From Magnetaquiglobus sp039908105 (GTDB lineage: Bacteria; Pseudomonadota; Magnetococcia; Magnetococcales; Magnetaquicoccaceae): DNA of 64,000 nt. The position numbers and the translations under genes were made by a program. The stretch lies in assembly GCA_039908105.1 (NCBI GenBank), contig JAMOBI010000027.1:7566-71565 (forward strand), written 5' to 3'. Each line of letters opens with the position of its first letter. The stretch's first letter is position 1. Below are positions 46,610 through 55,601 of the stretch, in pieces. Under the pieces are notes generated by a model. That model had not been told where the DNA came from and did no database searches. It was given only the letters and a program-made list of their open reading frames with translations.

Positions 46610-46918
46610 TTACCGCACCGGCGGTTTGGGCGGATCCTTGAGCGGATCCTTGAGCGGATCCTTCAACCCCTCGATGGGCGGCGCGAAGATGGGATTGTCC
46701 ATGCCGCCAATCGGCAGGTACTGCTCTTTCAAATCAAGCACGCACTGAGTCACGTAGGCATCCACCTCCTTGGGGGGCACCTGGTCCTCGTTGGCGAACT
46801 GCTTGCATTGTACCAGCAACTCCTCCTCTGAGGGAACCGCCTCCGCAGCCGAAGCCGTCGGGCTTGCCGATAATAACGCTCCAACCAGCATCATGGATCC
46901 AATCCATTTCCCGTTCAT
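46610..46918 (-). CDS. Small exported two-cysteine protein
   Basis: This 102-residue protein has a signal peptide (MNGKWIGSMMLVGALLSASP, cleavage likely after ASA). The mature part has CKQFANEDQVPPKEVDAYVT followed by QCVLDL, two Cys 28 residues apart. The C-terminus contains DPLKDPLKDP, encoded by three tandem 12-base units (CGGATCCTTGAG). It shares the Cys pattern with the next gene upstream, so the two are paralogues. Periplasmic location is likely; function unknown. Confidence 0.7.
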   Translation of the reverse strand: MNGKWIGSMMLVGALLSASPTASAAEAVPSEEELLVQCKQFANEDQVPPKEVDAYVTQCVLDLKEQYLPIGGMDNPIFAPPIEGLKDPLKDPLKDPPKPPVR

Positions 46919-46986
46919 GCTTCACCCTTTCACATCGTCGCAATTGTCAGCGATAGGCATCCAGTCATGCTTCTTTCCGATCTCCA

Positions 46987-47412
46987 TCAAGGCCACTTCG
47001 GCTGCGGCGGTTCCGGAGATTTGGCCCCAGCCGCAGGCTTGGCCGCTCCTGGCGGAGCCGATGCCGCAGGTTTGGCCGCTCCCGGCGGAGCCGATGCCGC
47101 AGGCTTGGTGGCAGCCGCCGGCGGCTTGATCGTCGGGGGCGGATTCAACAACGCCTCGGTCTCCTCATCGGTCGGTGTGGGATCCGACTCCTCCTCCGCG
47201 TGCATCCGGTCATGGGTCAGATCGTTCAGACACTGCCGCAGGTAGGCCTCTTTATGCTCCGCCTGGATGCCATCTTCCACGGCATAACGGTCGCAGGCCA
47301 CCTTGGGATCGTAACCAGCCGGGGGAGTCGCCGCACTCGCTGCCGCACGCGCGTTCCCGATGACTCCCAGCGCCACGATCGTCATGCAAGAGAAACCCAG
47401 AATCCTGAACAT
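46987..47412 (-). CDS. Small exported two-cysteine protein with Ala/Pro repeats
   Basis: ATG 47412 (MFRILGFSCMTIVALGVIGN) gives 141 residues with a signal peptide ending near NARA. The core CDRYAVEDGIQAEHKEAYLR followed by QCLNDL lines up with its neighbour at 46610: C-x2-(Y/F)-A-x-E-D, then Y-x2-Q-C-x2-D-L. The C-terminal 60 residues are a low-complexity tail with KPAASAPPGAA repeated. It probably came from a local duplication and is predicted periplasmic. Confidence 0.7.
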   Translation of the reverse strand: MFRILGFSCMTIVALGVIGNARAAASAATPPAGYDPKVACDRYAVEDGIQAEHKEAYLRQCLNDLTHDRMHAEEESDPTPTDEETEALLNPPPTIKPPAAATKPAASAPPGAAKPAASAPPGAAKPAAGAKSPEPPQPKWP

Positions 47413-47524
47413 GGTGTCCGGTTCATCAGGAAGAGTGGAATGAAGCCTCGATGGCCGCCAGGCAACCGCTGGCGTAAAAAAGGTCAAAATAGGGGTGAAT
47501 CCAACTGAATGCAAATCAAAAAAT

Positions 47525-47798
47525 CACCGATCCCATCAATTTATTGTAGGGGGTGAGGGGGGGATCCCCCCATCATGCACATCTCTTTTTACCGTGGAAC
47601 TCTGCTTTTGGAGTTCCACGGTAAAAAACGGAAACGATGCCCGCAAAGGGGACGCGCGGCGCATTTTTCGCAAAAAACGCGAAAAATGGTTCTTGATGAA
47701 GAGCGTGCTTCAAGCAAAACCCAAGGAGAGGACTCTTCCGGACCCGCTCTTTTTTTTCACCGGAAAAAACGACTCATGCCAAGCCGGATCTGGGTTTA
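47525..47798 (-). repeat. Structured dispersed repeat, locus G
   Basis: Minus orientation, degenerate. Only one distal arm (GGAAACGATGCCCGC) remains, and the other side is replaced by a module with ACCGTGGAACTC/GAGTTCCACGGT (about 47599-47625) and GGTGAGGGGGGATCCCCCC. The outer end overlaps the TAA stop of the gene at 47796. Confidence 0.82.
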
Positions 47799-48104
47799 AT
47801 CCTTGACCACCACCTCTTGACGGATGCGGCTGGATTCCGGCAGATCGACCGATTGATGCAATACCGCACCCATGGCATCGTTGACCATGCCCTGAATGCG
47901 CCTTTCCACCATATGGTGGGGCGTGAACAGGACTGGCACCACCAGACGACCTCGGGTAACGCCCGGATCCGACAAGGTGACCCGATCCAGAACCGGGTAA
48001 GGTCGATCCGGCACCTCAAAGGGAATTTCAGGCTGACGTGCCGGGGGGTCGGCATGCTGCCGCGTCTGCTGAACACTCGGTTCCGCTGTCATGGAGATCT
48101 TCAT
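47796..48104 (-). CDS. Small hypothetical protein
   Basis: ATG 48104 (MKISMTAEPSVQQTRQHADP) gives 102 residues, rich in Arg and Pro at the start. A mixed segment (GRLVVPVLFTPHHMVERRIQ) and a helical end follow. No family is recognised. The stop TAA lies inside the end of repeat G. No partner gene is coupled to it. Confidence 0.45.
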   Translation of the reverse strand: MKISMTAEPSVQQTRQHADPPARQPEIPFEVPDRPYPVLDRVTLSDPGVTRGRLVVPVLFTPHHMVERRIQGMVNDAMGAVLHQSVDLPESSRIRQEVVVKD

Positions 48105-48306
48105 CGTTTCCACCTCCAACCAATAACCCTATCCAAGCGAATCGTACCATCGATGAAATCTGGACGCCCCGCTTGGGAAACTGTATCGGTTGCGACGCGC
48201 AAAAAATAAGTAAAAAATTGGCAATGGCGGGCATACGCTGCCGCAATTGAGGCGAACGCGCAATCATGCCCGTATGGCAAAAGAGCTCACCAAGGAGGCG
48301 AGACGA

Positions 48307-48840
48307 TCACGGAAGATGCTTGTGAATCCAGACTGCCAGATCCAGGCGTCGCACGTATGCGGTTGTATCCACGGTCAAATCTGCGGCACGACGGTAGAAG
48401 GGGTCGCGGTGGCGCATGATCGCCTCCTCGGAAAAAAGCTGGCTCAATGCGGGACGATTGGGATCCCGGATGGTGCGTTCCGCCAATCTGGCCGGGTCGC
48501 CGGTCAAGTGGACCACGAAACCGTTCTGTTTTAACAAGGAGACTTTACGATCGCTGAAGATCTCCTGACCATCCGCATCCAGATCGACCACCACGCCGCC
48601 ACCGGTGTCGATGATGAGGCCATCGAGCCGCATCACCTTCTCGACCACGGTATGTTCCAGATCGCGAAACCGCCGCCAGTCTCCGTCCATCCGGCGCAGA
48701 ATCTCTGGAATCGGCAATCCGTCGTTTTCGTAGGAGATGAGCAGATCGGTAGAGAGCACCGGATAACGGATTTGACGGGCCAGGGCACGACTGACGCTCG
48801 ACTTGCCCACGCCGCGCGGTCCGATCAGGACGACGTTCAT
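48307..48840 (-). CDS. aroK: Shikimate kinase-like protein
   Basis: The 177-residue protein has the P-loop GPRGVGKSS, then STDLLISYENDGLPIPEILR (shikimate-binding Asp region), FRDLEHTVVEKVM, GLIIDTGGGVVVD (the GGG motif) and RPALSQ in the lid. All main motifs of shikimate kinase, which phosphorylates shikimate on the way to chorismate, are present, although the body is more divergent than standard AroK. aroB is not adjacent. It overlaps the preceding small membrane protein gene by 4 bp. Confidence 0.8.
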   Translation of the reverse strand: MNVVLIGPRGVGKSSVSRALARQIRYPVLSTDLLISYENDGLPIPEILRRMDGDWRRFRDLEHTVVEKVMRLDGLIIDTGGGVVVDLDADGQEIFSDRKVSLLKQNGFVVHLTGDPARLAERTIRDPNRPALSQLFSEEAIMRHRDPFYRRAADLTVDTTAYVRRLDLAVWIHKHLP

Positions 48841-49094
48841 TCCGGCTTGCGACCCGCAAAATGGCGCTGTGCCTTAAGAATCACCAGCACCTGTGGTGTT
48901 CCGTGCACAAAGAGATCAAAAATATCGATCGGACGGGAGAGCTCACCGGTAAAAAGCATGCGCAGCTTTTCAATCAGATGGGGTTCCGGGGCGATCGGCG
49001 CCACAGCGAGCCAGGCAGCCAGCATCAAAAGGATCGGCCAGGGGATCCGATCGAGCCAATGAGTGGGGGATTGGGTGGGAGGCACTGTGTTCAT
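48837..49094 (-). CDS. Small membrane protein
   Basis: ATG 49094 (MNTVPPTQSPTHWLDRIPWP) gives 85 residues with one strong hydrophobic helix (ILLMLAAWLAVAPI). A conserved-looking tail follows: EPHLIEKLRMLFTGELSRPI and DIFDLFVHGTPQVLVILK. I recall that tail in small inner-membrane proteins of proteobacteria, sometimes loosely labelled as transporter components. It is coupled to the shikimate kinase gene by ATGA. Confidence 0.6.
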   Translation of the reverse strand: MNTVPPTQSPTHWLDRIPWPILLMLAAWLAVAPIAPEPHLIEKLRMLFTGELSRPIDIFDLFVHGTPQVLVILKAQRHFAGRKPE

Positions 49095-49424
49095 GGTCCT
49101 CATTTTTTACCATGGAGCTTTCGCTTTTGTAGTTCCACGGGTGGAGGGTGAGGGGGGTTCTCCCCATCATGCTCGTGAATCAACCAAGCTGATTTGACTG
49201 GTTGCAATGGGCTGGAACGCCAGTTGCTCAACCTTGAAGCCTCTGTCACGCGGCTTTGTTCTTGGGCCATGTTCGCGGGATTGTTTTGCAAAAGATGCAA
49301 AACAATCCCGCGAACATGGCGACGCGCGGCCTTCGTGAGAGTCGTTTCCGCTTTTTGGAAACGACTCTCACATCTTGCACGCAGCCATGCAAAAAACTAC
49401 GCATCCCAAAATTGGGTGCGGTTT
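49095..49424. repeat. Structured dispersed repeat, locus H (composite)
   Basis: 49105-49170 holds the GGAGCT/AGTTCC-type module with a GGTGAGGGGGG stretch. 49267-49319 is a 23-bp perfect hairpin containing CGCGGGATTGTTTTGC and GCAAAACAATCCCGCG. A plus-oriented partial copy follows (49320-49424) with distal arms GTGAGAGTCGTTTCC (49335-49349)/GGAAACGACTCTCAC (49357-49371) and end GGGTGCGGTTT. The remaining bases to 49654 carry no recognised gene. Confidence 0.85.
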
Positions 49425-49654
49425 AAGTTTATTTGCATCCACCCGAAAAGAAAACCCTCTTTTCGACAAGGGGCAGAATTTCATATCCAGCTGTTCACCC
49501 ACTCCACACACCTCGTTCATTCGTGCGTTCTGTCTTCGATCTGGTCAGACTCATGACCCGGAGAACAGGATAGAGGAAAATTGCTGTTGACCCCCTGGCC
49601 TGGATCGCCTAAAATTAGAGAAATAGGTCGTGTGGGTATCCGGTTTTTCCAAGC

Positions 49655-49728
49655 GCGGGTGTCGTCTAATGGTAGGGCCTAAGCTTCCCAAGCTTAAGGC
49701 GGGAGTTCGATTCTCCTCACCCGCTCCA
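49655..49728 (+). tRNA. tRNA-Gly (anticodon CCC)
   Basis: The cloverleaf is complete: acceptor GCGGGTG with CACCCGC, D arm GTCT/GGGC, anticodon stem TAAGC/GCTTA around TTCCCAA (anticodon CCC), T arm GGGAG TTCGATT CTCCT, discriminator T and encoded CCA. It is 74 nt long. No attachment repeat is seen next to it. Confidence 0.95.
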
Positions 49729-49780
49729 ACTTTTCTTCCGTTGCCCCCCTTCTCCCCGCCCCTGCCTTTGTGCGCGCATC

Positions 49781-50599
49781 ATGACGGAATTGAAACAGTT
49801 TTTAAAGCACCATCCACTCACAGCACCGCTCTACCGCTGGCTCTATTACCTCTATTACAAATCCAAGGGATTCTCCTGGGCCCGTTTCCGTCGCGTGCTC
49901 ACACCGTCCTATTGGATCAAATCTTGGCACAACCGCAAACAGTCGTTCGACCATCTCTACGGTGTCGATACCTCGGGCCGCATCGGGATGCTCGATCTTG
50001 AAATCGACTCCCCCAACCGCTTCAAAGGGGTCGAGTATCAAGGCACGCACGAACTGCTTTTCCGGGCGGTGATGGATCTGACCACCATCCCGAAAGAGGG
50101 AACGATTTTCATCGATCTGGGCGCCGGCAAGGGGCGTGCCCTGCTGTTGGCTTCCTTCTATCCTTTCCAGCGGATCATCGGTGTGGAGTTCGCCAAAAAG
50201 CTTTGCGACATCGCCAATCAAAACTTCCTGCGCTTTCGCAGTTCCCAGCAGCGCTGCACAGCTCTTTCCATCCTTCATTTGGATGTCACCGACTACACCA
50301 TTCCGGATGAACCGGTCCTCATCTACATGTCCAACCCTTTCAACCGGGAGATCATGCAGTCGGTTCGGGTCCGCATCGAAGAGCGTATTCAGCGCTCATG
50401 CGAGTCTTTGATCATCGTCTACGGCAACCCCCGACAGGTTGAGGTACTCAATGACTCACCCTGGTTGATCGAGGATTCGCACGCCAGCCTCGCCGGTGCC
50501 TCTGACCCTCGCGTACACCAGATTTTTACCGTGCATCGGGTCCGTCATCATCCGGACAATGCGCACATGAATCCGGTTCACGCAGCCAACTCCGCATGA
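49781..50599 (+). CDS. Class I SAM-dependent methyltransferase
   Basis: The 272-residue protein has a basic, aromatic N-terminus (LYRWLYYLYYKSKGFSWARF) and a Rossmann methyltransferase core with motif I IFIDLGAGKGRALLLAS, the acidic end of strand 2 in IIGVEFAKKLCDIA, and VLIYMSNPFN at the motif IV position. The substrate is unknown. It is followed 10 bp later by a radical SAM gene and then a glycosyltransferase, so the three probably act on one product, perhaps a lipid or surface glycan. Confidence 0.75.
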   Translation: MTELKQFLKHHPLTAPLYRWLYYLYYKSKGFSWARFRRVLTPSYWIKSWHNRKQSFDHLYGVDTSGRIGMLDLEIDSPNRFKGVEYQGTHELLFRAVMDLTTIPKEGTIFIDLGAGKGRALLLASFYPFQRIIGVEFAKKLCDIANQNFLRFRSSQQRCTALSILHLDVTDYTIPDEPVLIYMSNPFNREIMQSVRVRIEERIQRSCESLIIVYGNPRQVEVLNDSPWLIEDSHASLAGASDPRVHQIFTVHRVRHHPDNAHMNPVHAANSA

Positions 50600-50609
50600 A
50601 CGGACTCTT

Positions 50610-51728
50610 TTGCCAGTCGTGCCGGAAGTGATCCCACACCTTCTCCCCTGGCGATTTCTGCATCTGGCACGCGCGCTCCTCGCTTCCAACCTGCTGCGCA
50701 CCCATCCCAAGCCCTACAAATTGACCTTTGCCATCACCAACCGCTGTAATGCCCAGTGCCGGCACTGCGACATCTGGCAGAAGGTCGAACCGGCCACACC
50801 TCTGCGTTTGGATGAGATCGAACGCTTTTTCTCGCGCTATCCGCACTGGGCCTGGATCGATTTGACCGGTGGCGAACCGTTTCTGCGGCCCGATCTACTC
50901 TTGCTGGTGGAGGCGATCTTAAAGCGTGTCAAAAGGCTCTATCATCTGCATCTGCCGACCAACGCGGTCTCGCCAACCTTGACCATCCAGCGGATCGAGG
51001 CGATCCTGGCGCTCAACCCGCCACGTCTGACCATCAGCCTGAGCCTCGACGGGCCACCCGATCAGCACGACCTCCTGCGCGGTGTATCCGGCAACTGGCA
51101 TGGGGTGATGGAGGTCTGGGAGCACTTCAGACGCCATCCGGATCCGCGATTGCAGCTGTTCTTTGGCTTCACCCTGTCGGATCACACCCTCGGTACGCTG
51201 CCGATAACCATGCAATCCGTCAAAGAACGCTTTCCGGAAATCGATGCGCGCGCCTGGCATTTGAACATCGCCCACCATTCGGATCACTATTACGGCAATC
51301 CGAAAACCCGGCTGCGCTCCCTTGAAAGCACTGCAGCCTTCGAGGCCGAGATCTCCCGCTTGCATGCGCAAAAGATCATCCGCCGCTGGATCGATCCGGT
51401 CGCCTTTCTCGAGTGCCTCTACCTGTCGTATGCGCGGGCTTTCGTACGCGGCGTTACCCATCCCATGCCTTGTCGTGCTGTGGACGCCTCGCTCTTTTTG
51501 GCCTCGGATGGCACACTCTATCCGTGCAGCATCTGGAATCGTCCGCTCGGAAATCTGCGCGATCACGATTTCGATCTCATGCAACTGCTGGTTTCTCCGC
51601 TTGTCCAGTCAATCCGCGCCGAAATTCAGGCCAACCACTGTCCAGGCTGCTGGACTCCATGCGATGCCTACCCAACCATTCTGGGCAATCTTCTGCCCAC
51701 TCTCTCCGGCCACACGATTCCTCCATGA
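50610..51728 (+). CDS. Radical SAM protein with SPASM-like C-terminus
   Basis: The start is uncertain (TTG 50610, GTG 50619 or GTG 50628). The core has CNAQCRHC for the 4Fe-4S cluster, WIDLTGGEPFLRPDL (the GGE motif) and ISLSLDGPPDQHDLLRG. Near the end, PCRAVDASLFLASDG, LYPCSIWN and NHCPGCWTPCDAYP give the extra Cys residues typical of SPASM/Twitch domains with auxiliary clusters. The product is not evident. Its stop overlaps the glycosyltransferase start. Confidence 0.85.
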   Translation: MPVVPEVIPHLLPWRFLHLARALLASNLLRTHPKPYKLTFAITNRCNAQCRHCDIWQKVEPATPLRLDEIERFFSRYPHWAWIDLTGGEPFLRPDLLLLVEAILKRVKRLYHLHLPTNAVSPTLTIQRIEAILALNPPRLTISLSLDGPPDQHDLLRGVSGNWHGVMEVWEHFRRHPDPRLQLFFGFTLSDHTLGTLPITMQSVKERFPEIDARAWHLNIAHHSDHYYGNPKTRLRSLESTAAFEAEISRLHAQKIIRRWIDPVAFLECLYLSYARAFVRGVTHPMPCRAVDASLFLASDGTLYPCSIWNRPLGNLRDHDFDLMQLLVSPLVQSIRAEIQANHCPGCWTPCDAYPTILGNLLPTLSGHTIPP

Positions 51729-52423
51729 CGATCTCAGCCGATCCATCCACATTTACCATCGTCATTCCAACCCGACACGAGGCGGAAACCATTGCCGAGA
51801 TGGTGCGCTGCTGTCTGAACCATTCACCTCATGTGCTGGTGGTCGATTCGCTCTCCTCCGATGGCACTCCGGAGTTGGCCGAAGCTGCCGGTGCCCGCGT
51901 GCTGCGCGTGCCTCGTCTGGGCAAGGGGTATGCGATTCGCGCCGCCATCCCCGAGATCCAGACTTCAATCGTGGTGTTCATCGATGCCGATGGCTCCCAC
52001 GATGTGGCCGACATTCCCAAACTGGTGGCCCCGATCCAGGCAGACCGGGCCGATCATGTGCAGGCCTCTCGTTTGACCGGCGGATCAAGCGAACTGCACG
52101 GCTCGTTTCAGGAGTTCTGGCGTTTGGCTGGCAGCTCCTTTATCACCGCCTGTATCAACTGGCGTTTCCGGGTGGCGATCAGCGATTCGCAAAACGGCTT
52201 TCGCGCCCTGCGTCTCGAAGTGTTGAAGCGGCTCAACACGCGCGAGGAGATCACCACCATTGAGCAGGAGATGGTCATCCAAACGTTGAAAAAGGGGTTC
52301 CGACTGGCCGAAATTCCCAGCCACGAGCATGCCCGAATCTTCGGCACTTCGAAGATCCGGTTATCCAAAGTGTGGCTGCGTTATGGTTATGCCCTGCTGC
52401 GGGATCTGTTTTGGCAAGGATAA
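51725..52423 (+). CDS. Family 2 glycosyltransferase (polyprenyl-phosphate sugar transferase type)
   Basis: ATG 51725 overlaps the previous TGA and gives 232 residues. TFTIVIPTRHEAETIAEMVR, VVDSLSSDGTPELAE, GKGYAIRAAI and VVFIDADGSHDVADIPKLV (nucleotide and metal site) are typical of DPM1-like GT2 enzymes. QNGFRALRLEVLKRL, EQEMVIQTLKKGFRLAEIPS follow. No membrane anchor is present. It should transfer a sugar to a polyprenyl phosphate. Confidence 0.85.
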   Translation: MTISADPSTFTIVIPTRHEAETIAEMVRCCLNHSPHVLVVDSLSSDGTPELAEAAGARVLRVPRLGKGYAIRAAIPEIQTSIVVFIDADGSHDVADIPKLVAPIQADRADHVQASRLTGGSSELHGSFQEFWRLAGSSFITACINWRFRVAISDSQNGFRALRLEVLKRLNTREEITTIEQEMVIQTLKKGFRLAEIPSHEHARIFGTSKIRLSKVWLRYGYALLRDLFWQG

Positions 52424-52457
52424 TCCTGGTGGGTCGACAGAGCTGATTTGACAACTT

Positions 52458-52690
52458 AAACCGCAACCATCACGGGATGCGTAGTTCCATTAATAGGGGT
52501 CCAGGGGAATTATCCCCCTGGTGGGATCCAAGGGCAAAGCCCTTGGGACTTTGTTTTTGACTTTAGCGCGCTCTTCTCAAGAAGCATTTTTCGCGTTTTT
52601 TGCGAAAAATGCGCCGCGCGCCGCCTTGGATGCGGGATTGTTTTGCGCCTTTTGCAAAACAATCCCGCGAACATGACCCAAGATCCGAGC
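52458..52690 (+). repeat. Structured dispersed repeat, locus I
   Basis: It begins AAACCGCAACC and holds the alternative start module (GGGGTCCAGGGG, AAGGGCAAAGCCCTT). The GCATTTTTCGC hairpin and distal arms GCGGGATTGTTTTGC (52632-52646)/GCAAAACAATCCCGC (52654-52668) follow. The arm sequence matches the hairpin at 49267 but not those of most other copies. The outer right end is missing. Confidence 0.88.
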
Positions 52691-52768
52691 GGCCAAATTG
52701 CTGCGCAAGTTGGCAGGCCCTCCCTGGCCTGCACCGGCTGTTTGGCAATCGACAAACAGCCACTGAAC

Positions 52769-55381
52769 TCAATACACCCCCCGACCATTCAAGAAGGCGC
52801 TGTACCTGCGATCTTCATTCAAGACGTGCTTGACCAACCACTCATCGAAGAACCCCTTGAAATCGATCCCCACCGGATCGTCGCTTTTGAGAAGGTGATC
52901 GCGGTACTCCTGCACCTGCTGTTCCAACTGACGATGGCTCTCCTTGTGCGATACCATCTCCGGATAGGCGTAACGCTCCATGAGCCGCTCCTCGGCGATG
53001 AAATGGTACTCGGTATAATTCACCAGCGCATTCAACGCCCCTTCCAGCGAGGCACGGCTTTCGTCGGAACGCAAGATGCCGATGATCGCATTGGCAATCT
53101 CCGTCAACCGCTTGTGGTGAATGTCCATCTCCAGGATCTGGATGTCAAAGGCACTGTTCCAGCGGAACAGGGCGTCATCCTCACTGGCGTGGATCATGCG
53201 CGCGGTGCGGGCGTGATCTCCCTCGAAAAGCTTCCAGCGCACGATCGGAATATCACGCAGCCGCGCAGCGGGAATCGGCAACAGTTCGGTCTCCTCCAGG
53301 GCCTGAAAACGGTACAGACATGGACGACCAAAGATGGCCGTCTCCTCGCCGAAGTGATCACGCGCCTCCAGAATCTCCATCCGTTCCCCCCCCAGAGTAC
53401 GCTCCACGCGTCCCGAAACGATCAGGTTGAGTTCGGAGAGATCTTGACAGCCAATCACGCTGCCAGCGGGCCAATGGCGCGTCTGCAACCTGTCCGCCAC
53501 ACGGCTTAAAATCGGATCCGGCACCCCTTCGGCGAACAGCGCGCTCGATTGCAGAAACGCCCGCGCCTCGGCGGTCCTGACGATACGCGTCTTGAAGTCG
53601 TTGCGCCGTACCAGTTCGCGATACAAAAAGACCGGTATCTCCAACGCCTGGGCAAAACAGGCGGTACTGTAGGTATAGCTCGAAGGCTCCTCCTCCAGGG
53701 TGGCCACCTCACCGATCATGGTGCCGCTGTAAAGCCGGCCCAGATAGTTTTCGCTGGTACGAATTTTTTCCACCACGCCGGTGAGGATCAGGTAGATGTT
53801 CTTGGGCTGCTCCCCCTCCTTGAGCAGGATCATCCCGGGCTTGAAGTTGACGATCGGATTGTTGAGCAGAATGCGCAGTTGATGGATCGGGATGTCCGGC
53901 ATGGCGGATTCGAGGAACGAAAAGGCGCTGCGGCGCGAAAAATCGGATTGGCCGGCGATCAGCACATCCATCATCCCGTGCGGGGCATTGGAGCCGATTT
54001 CACGCTCCTCGGGGGTCAATTCGCGCGCCAGATGGGCCAGCAGGATCCGATCCGAGGTGTCGCTCTTGAAATCCTTGGCCACGCCATGAATCATGCCGCC
54101 GCCGATGTCGAGTTTTTTCAACGTCGCGGGGGTGAGATACTCGTCGCGGATCCGCTCGAAGTAGGCGCGATCGATCCCCGGACGGCTCGGATCGTCGGTG
54201 ATCATCTTTTCCAGTACGTCCAGGGCAACGATGTCGGCAAAGTGGGCGTAGCTGCGATAGCCATCCTGCCAGAGGGTTCTGAAGATGAAAATCGTGGTTT
54301 CGAGCGGATGGGGGGAGTTGATCGGACGCACCTCCAACCCATCGATGTTGTTCCAGGTTCCTGCTTCAAGATCGATGATTTCAAAGAATTCGCCGAATCG
54401 TTCCTCCTCGATGGAGAGCAGGGCGGCCAGTTTTTTCTCCGCGCTCGATCGGACCAGTGGTGTTGCGTAATAGCGGATTTTGCGGCCCGAGCGCATCAGC
54501 GTGGTGATGCCGGCGAAATGATCATCATGGGCATGGGTGTGGAAGACCCCCTCGATCTCGTCAATGCCGATGCCCAAAGCCAACAGATTGGCGAACAGAT
54601 TGGGTCCGGCGTCGACCAGGTAGATCTTGCCGTGGAACATCAGGATGCTCGACATGCTCGGACGATTCACATCCCAGCCATCCCCCTCGCCGGATTGAAC
54701 CACCGCGAAATATTCCCGGGACAGAGACTGGAATCCCAACGGATAGGCCGATTCGTAGCGTTCCCCAGGTGCGAGGTTGAGATCCACGCTCACCGTTTCG
54801 TCTCCATGGGAGAACTCGTAGACGTTCCGCGCCACCCGGCGGATGAAGGCACCATTGCGGATCTCGACCATCCCATCCCCGACCACACAGGTATCCAGGA
54901 GCGCATGGGTGGAGCGGATCGCGCCGAAAGCAAAGCGTAACTTGAGGCGCATCATCTGGCTGGCGGTCTCCGGATCAATACCGGCTGCCTCGATCTCCTC
55001 TTTGGAAACCAGACCGTAGTTGCCGCGATAAATGTACTGCATCTGGGCATTCACCTGCTCGGCCATGCCGATCAGCAGTGGTTTTTGTCCAGTGTTGTTG
55101 GGGTGATTGGGGATGATCAACCCCTGCTTGTAGAGCATCTGCAACACCGGAAACTCGCCCAGATTGGACAACTCACCATTCTGGAGCATGCGATCCGACA
55201 ACAGGATGGCATTGGGCCCGGTTTCGCACGGCATCCCCCTCTTTTCGGTGGCAATGATCAATCCGCGTTTCATCAGGTGTTTGACGCTGTCCATCGGGCA
55301 GCCACACAGGACGCGCAATCCGGCCTGCGGGATCTCCACCCAGTAGATCCCTTTGGCCACGGCGATTTTGATGATTTCCAC
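52769..55381 (-). CDS. Metallo-beta-lactamase / cNMP-binding / hemerythrin fusion
   Basis: GTG 55381 with GGGAG upstream is preferred; an ATG at 55411 adds ten residues. After an uncharacterised 200-residue N-terminus comes an MBL-fold domain (GKIYLVDAGPNLF, HTHAHDDHFAG, later His and Asp). Two cyclic-nucleotide-binding-like domains follow (LLKEGEQPKNIYLILTGVVE, GTMIGEVATLEE; then LNLIVSGRVER, DHFGEETAIFGRP). The C-terminal hemerythrin domain has the di-iron His/Glu set: MDIHHKRLTEI, YHFIAEERLM, SHKESHRQLEQ, WLVKHVLNED. It is soluble. It may sense oxygen or a nucleotide and control hydrolase activity. Confidence 0.88.
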   Translation of the reverse strand: MEIIKIAVAKGIYWVEIPQAGLRVLCGCPMDSVKHLMKRGLIIATEKRGMPCETGPNAILLSDRMLQNGELSNLGEFPVLQMLYKQGLIIPNHPNNTGQKPLLIGMAEQVNAQMQYIYRGNYGLVSKEEIEAAGIDPETASQMMRLKLRFAFGAIRSTHALLDTCVVGDGMVEIRNGAFIRRVARNVYEFSHGDETVSVDLNLAPGERYESAYPLGFQSLSREYFAVVQSGEGDGWDVNRPSMSSILMFHGKIYLVDAGPNLFANLLALGIGIDEIEGVFHTHAHDDHFAGITTLMRSGRKIRYYATPLVRSSAEKKLAALLSIEEERFGEFFEIIDLEAGTWNNIDGLEVRPINSPHPLETTIFIFRTLWQDGYRSYAHFADIVALDVLEKMITDDPSRPGIDRAYFERIRDEYLTPATLKKLDIGGGMIHGVAKDFKSDTSDRILLAHLARELTPEEREIGSNAPHGMMDVLIAGQSDFSRRSAFSFLESAMPDIPIHQLRILLNNPIVNFKPGMILLKEGEQPKNIYLILTGVVEKIRTSENYLGRLYSGTMIGEVATLEEEPSSYTYSTACFAQALEIPVFLYRELVRRNDFKTRIVRTAEARAFLQSSALFAEGVPDPILSRVADRLQTRHWPAGSVIGCQDLSELNLIVSGRVERTLGGERMEILEARDHFGEETAIFGRPCLYRFQALEETELLPIPAARLRDIPIVRWKLFEGDHARTARMIHASEDDALFRWNSAFDIQILEMDIHHKRLTEIANAIIGILRSDESRASLEGALNALVNYTEYHFIAEERLMERYAYPEMVSHKESHRQLEQQVQEYRDHLLKSDDPVGIDFKGFFDEWLVKHVLNEDRRYSAFLNGRGVY

Positions 55382-55540
55382 GGACTTAAGCTCCCTTGAT
55401 CGATGGGTCAATCCTTTTGGTCCAAGCCGTGCGCTTGTCCGGATACTGGCCTATACAAGCCGTAAGCAGCGCAAAGGTGAATCATCATCAATCAATCGAT
55501 GTGTTCTTACAAGTCATTTTTCAGAAAAATTTTGCTCCAA

Positions 55541-55571
55541 ACAAAAACGGCGGGAGCCGAGACTCCCGCCG
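55541..55571 (-). terminator. Rho-independent terminator
   Basis: On the minus strand CGGCGGGAG and CTCCCGCCG (55548-55571) form a 9-bp stem with a 6-base loop followed by TTTTTG. It closes the small Cys-rich protein gene 31 bp upstream. Confidence 0.88.
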
Positions 55572-55601
55572 CGTTTTCTGCCCGATTTGGCGAGCGAAAA
55601 C

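Noticed and set aside
53549..54940. Plus-strand frame of 463 codons
   Set aside because: It is the shadow of the MBL/cNMP/hemerythrin gene; high GC at third positions keeps it open.
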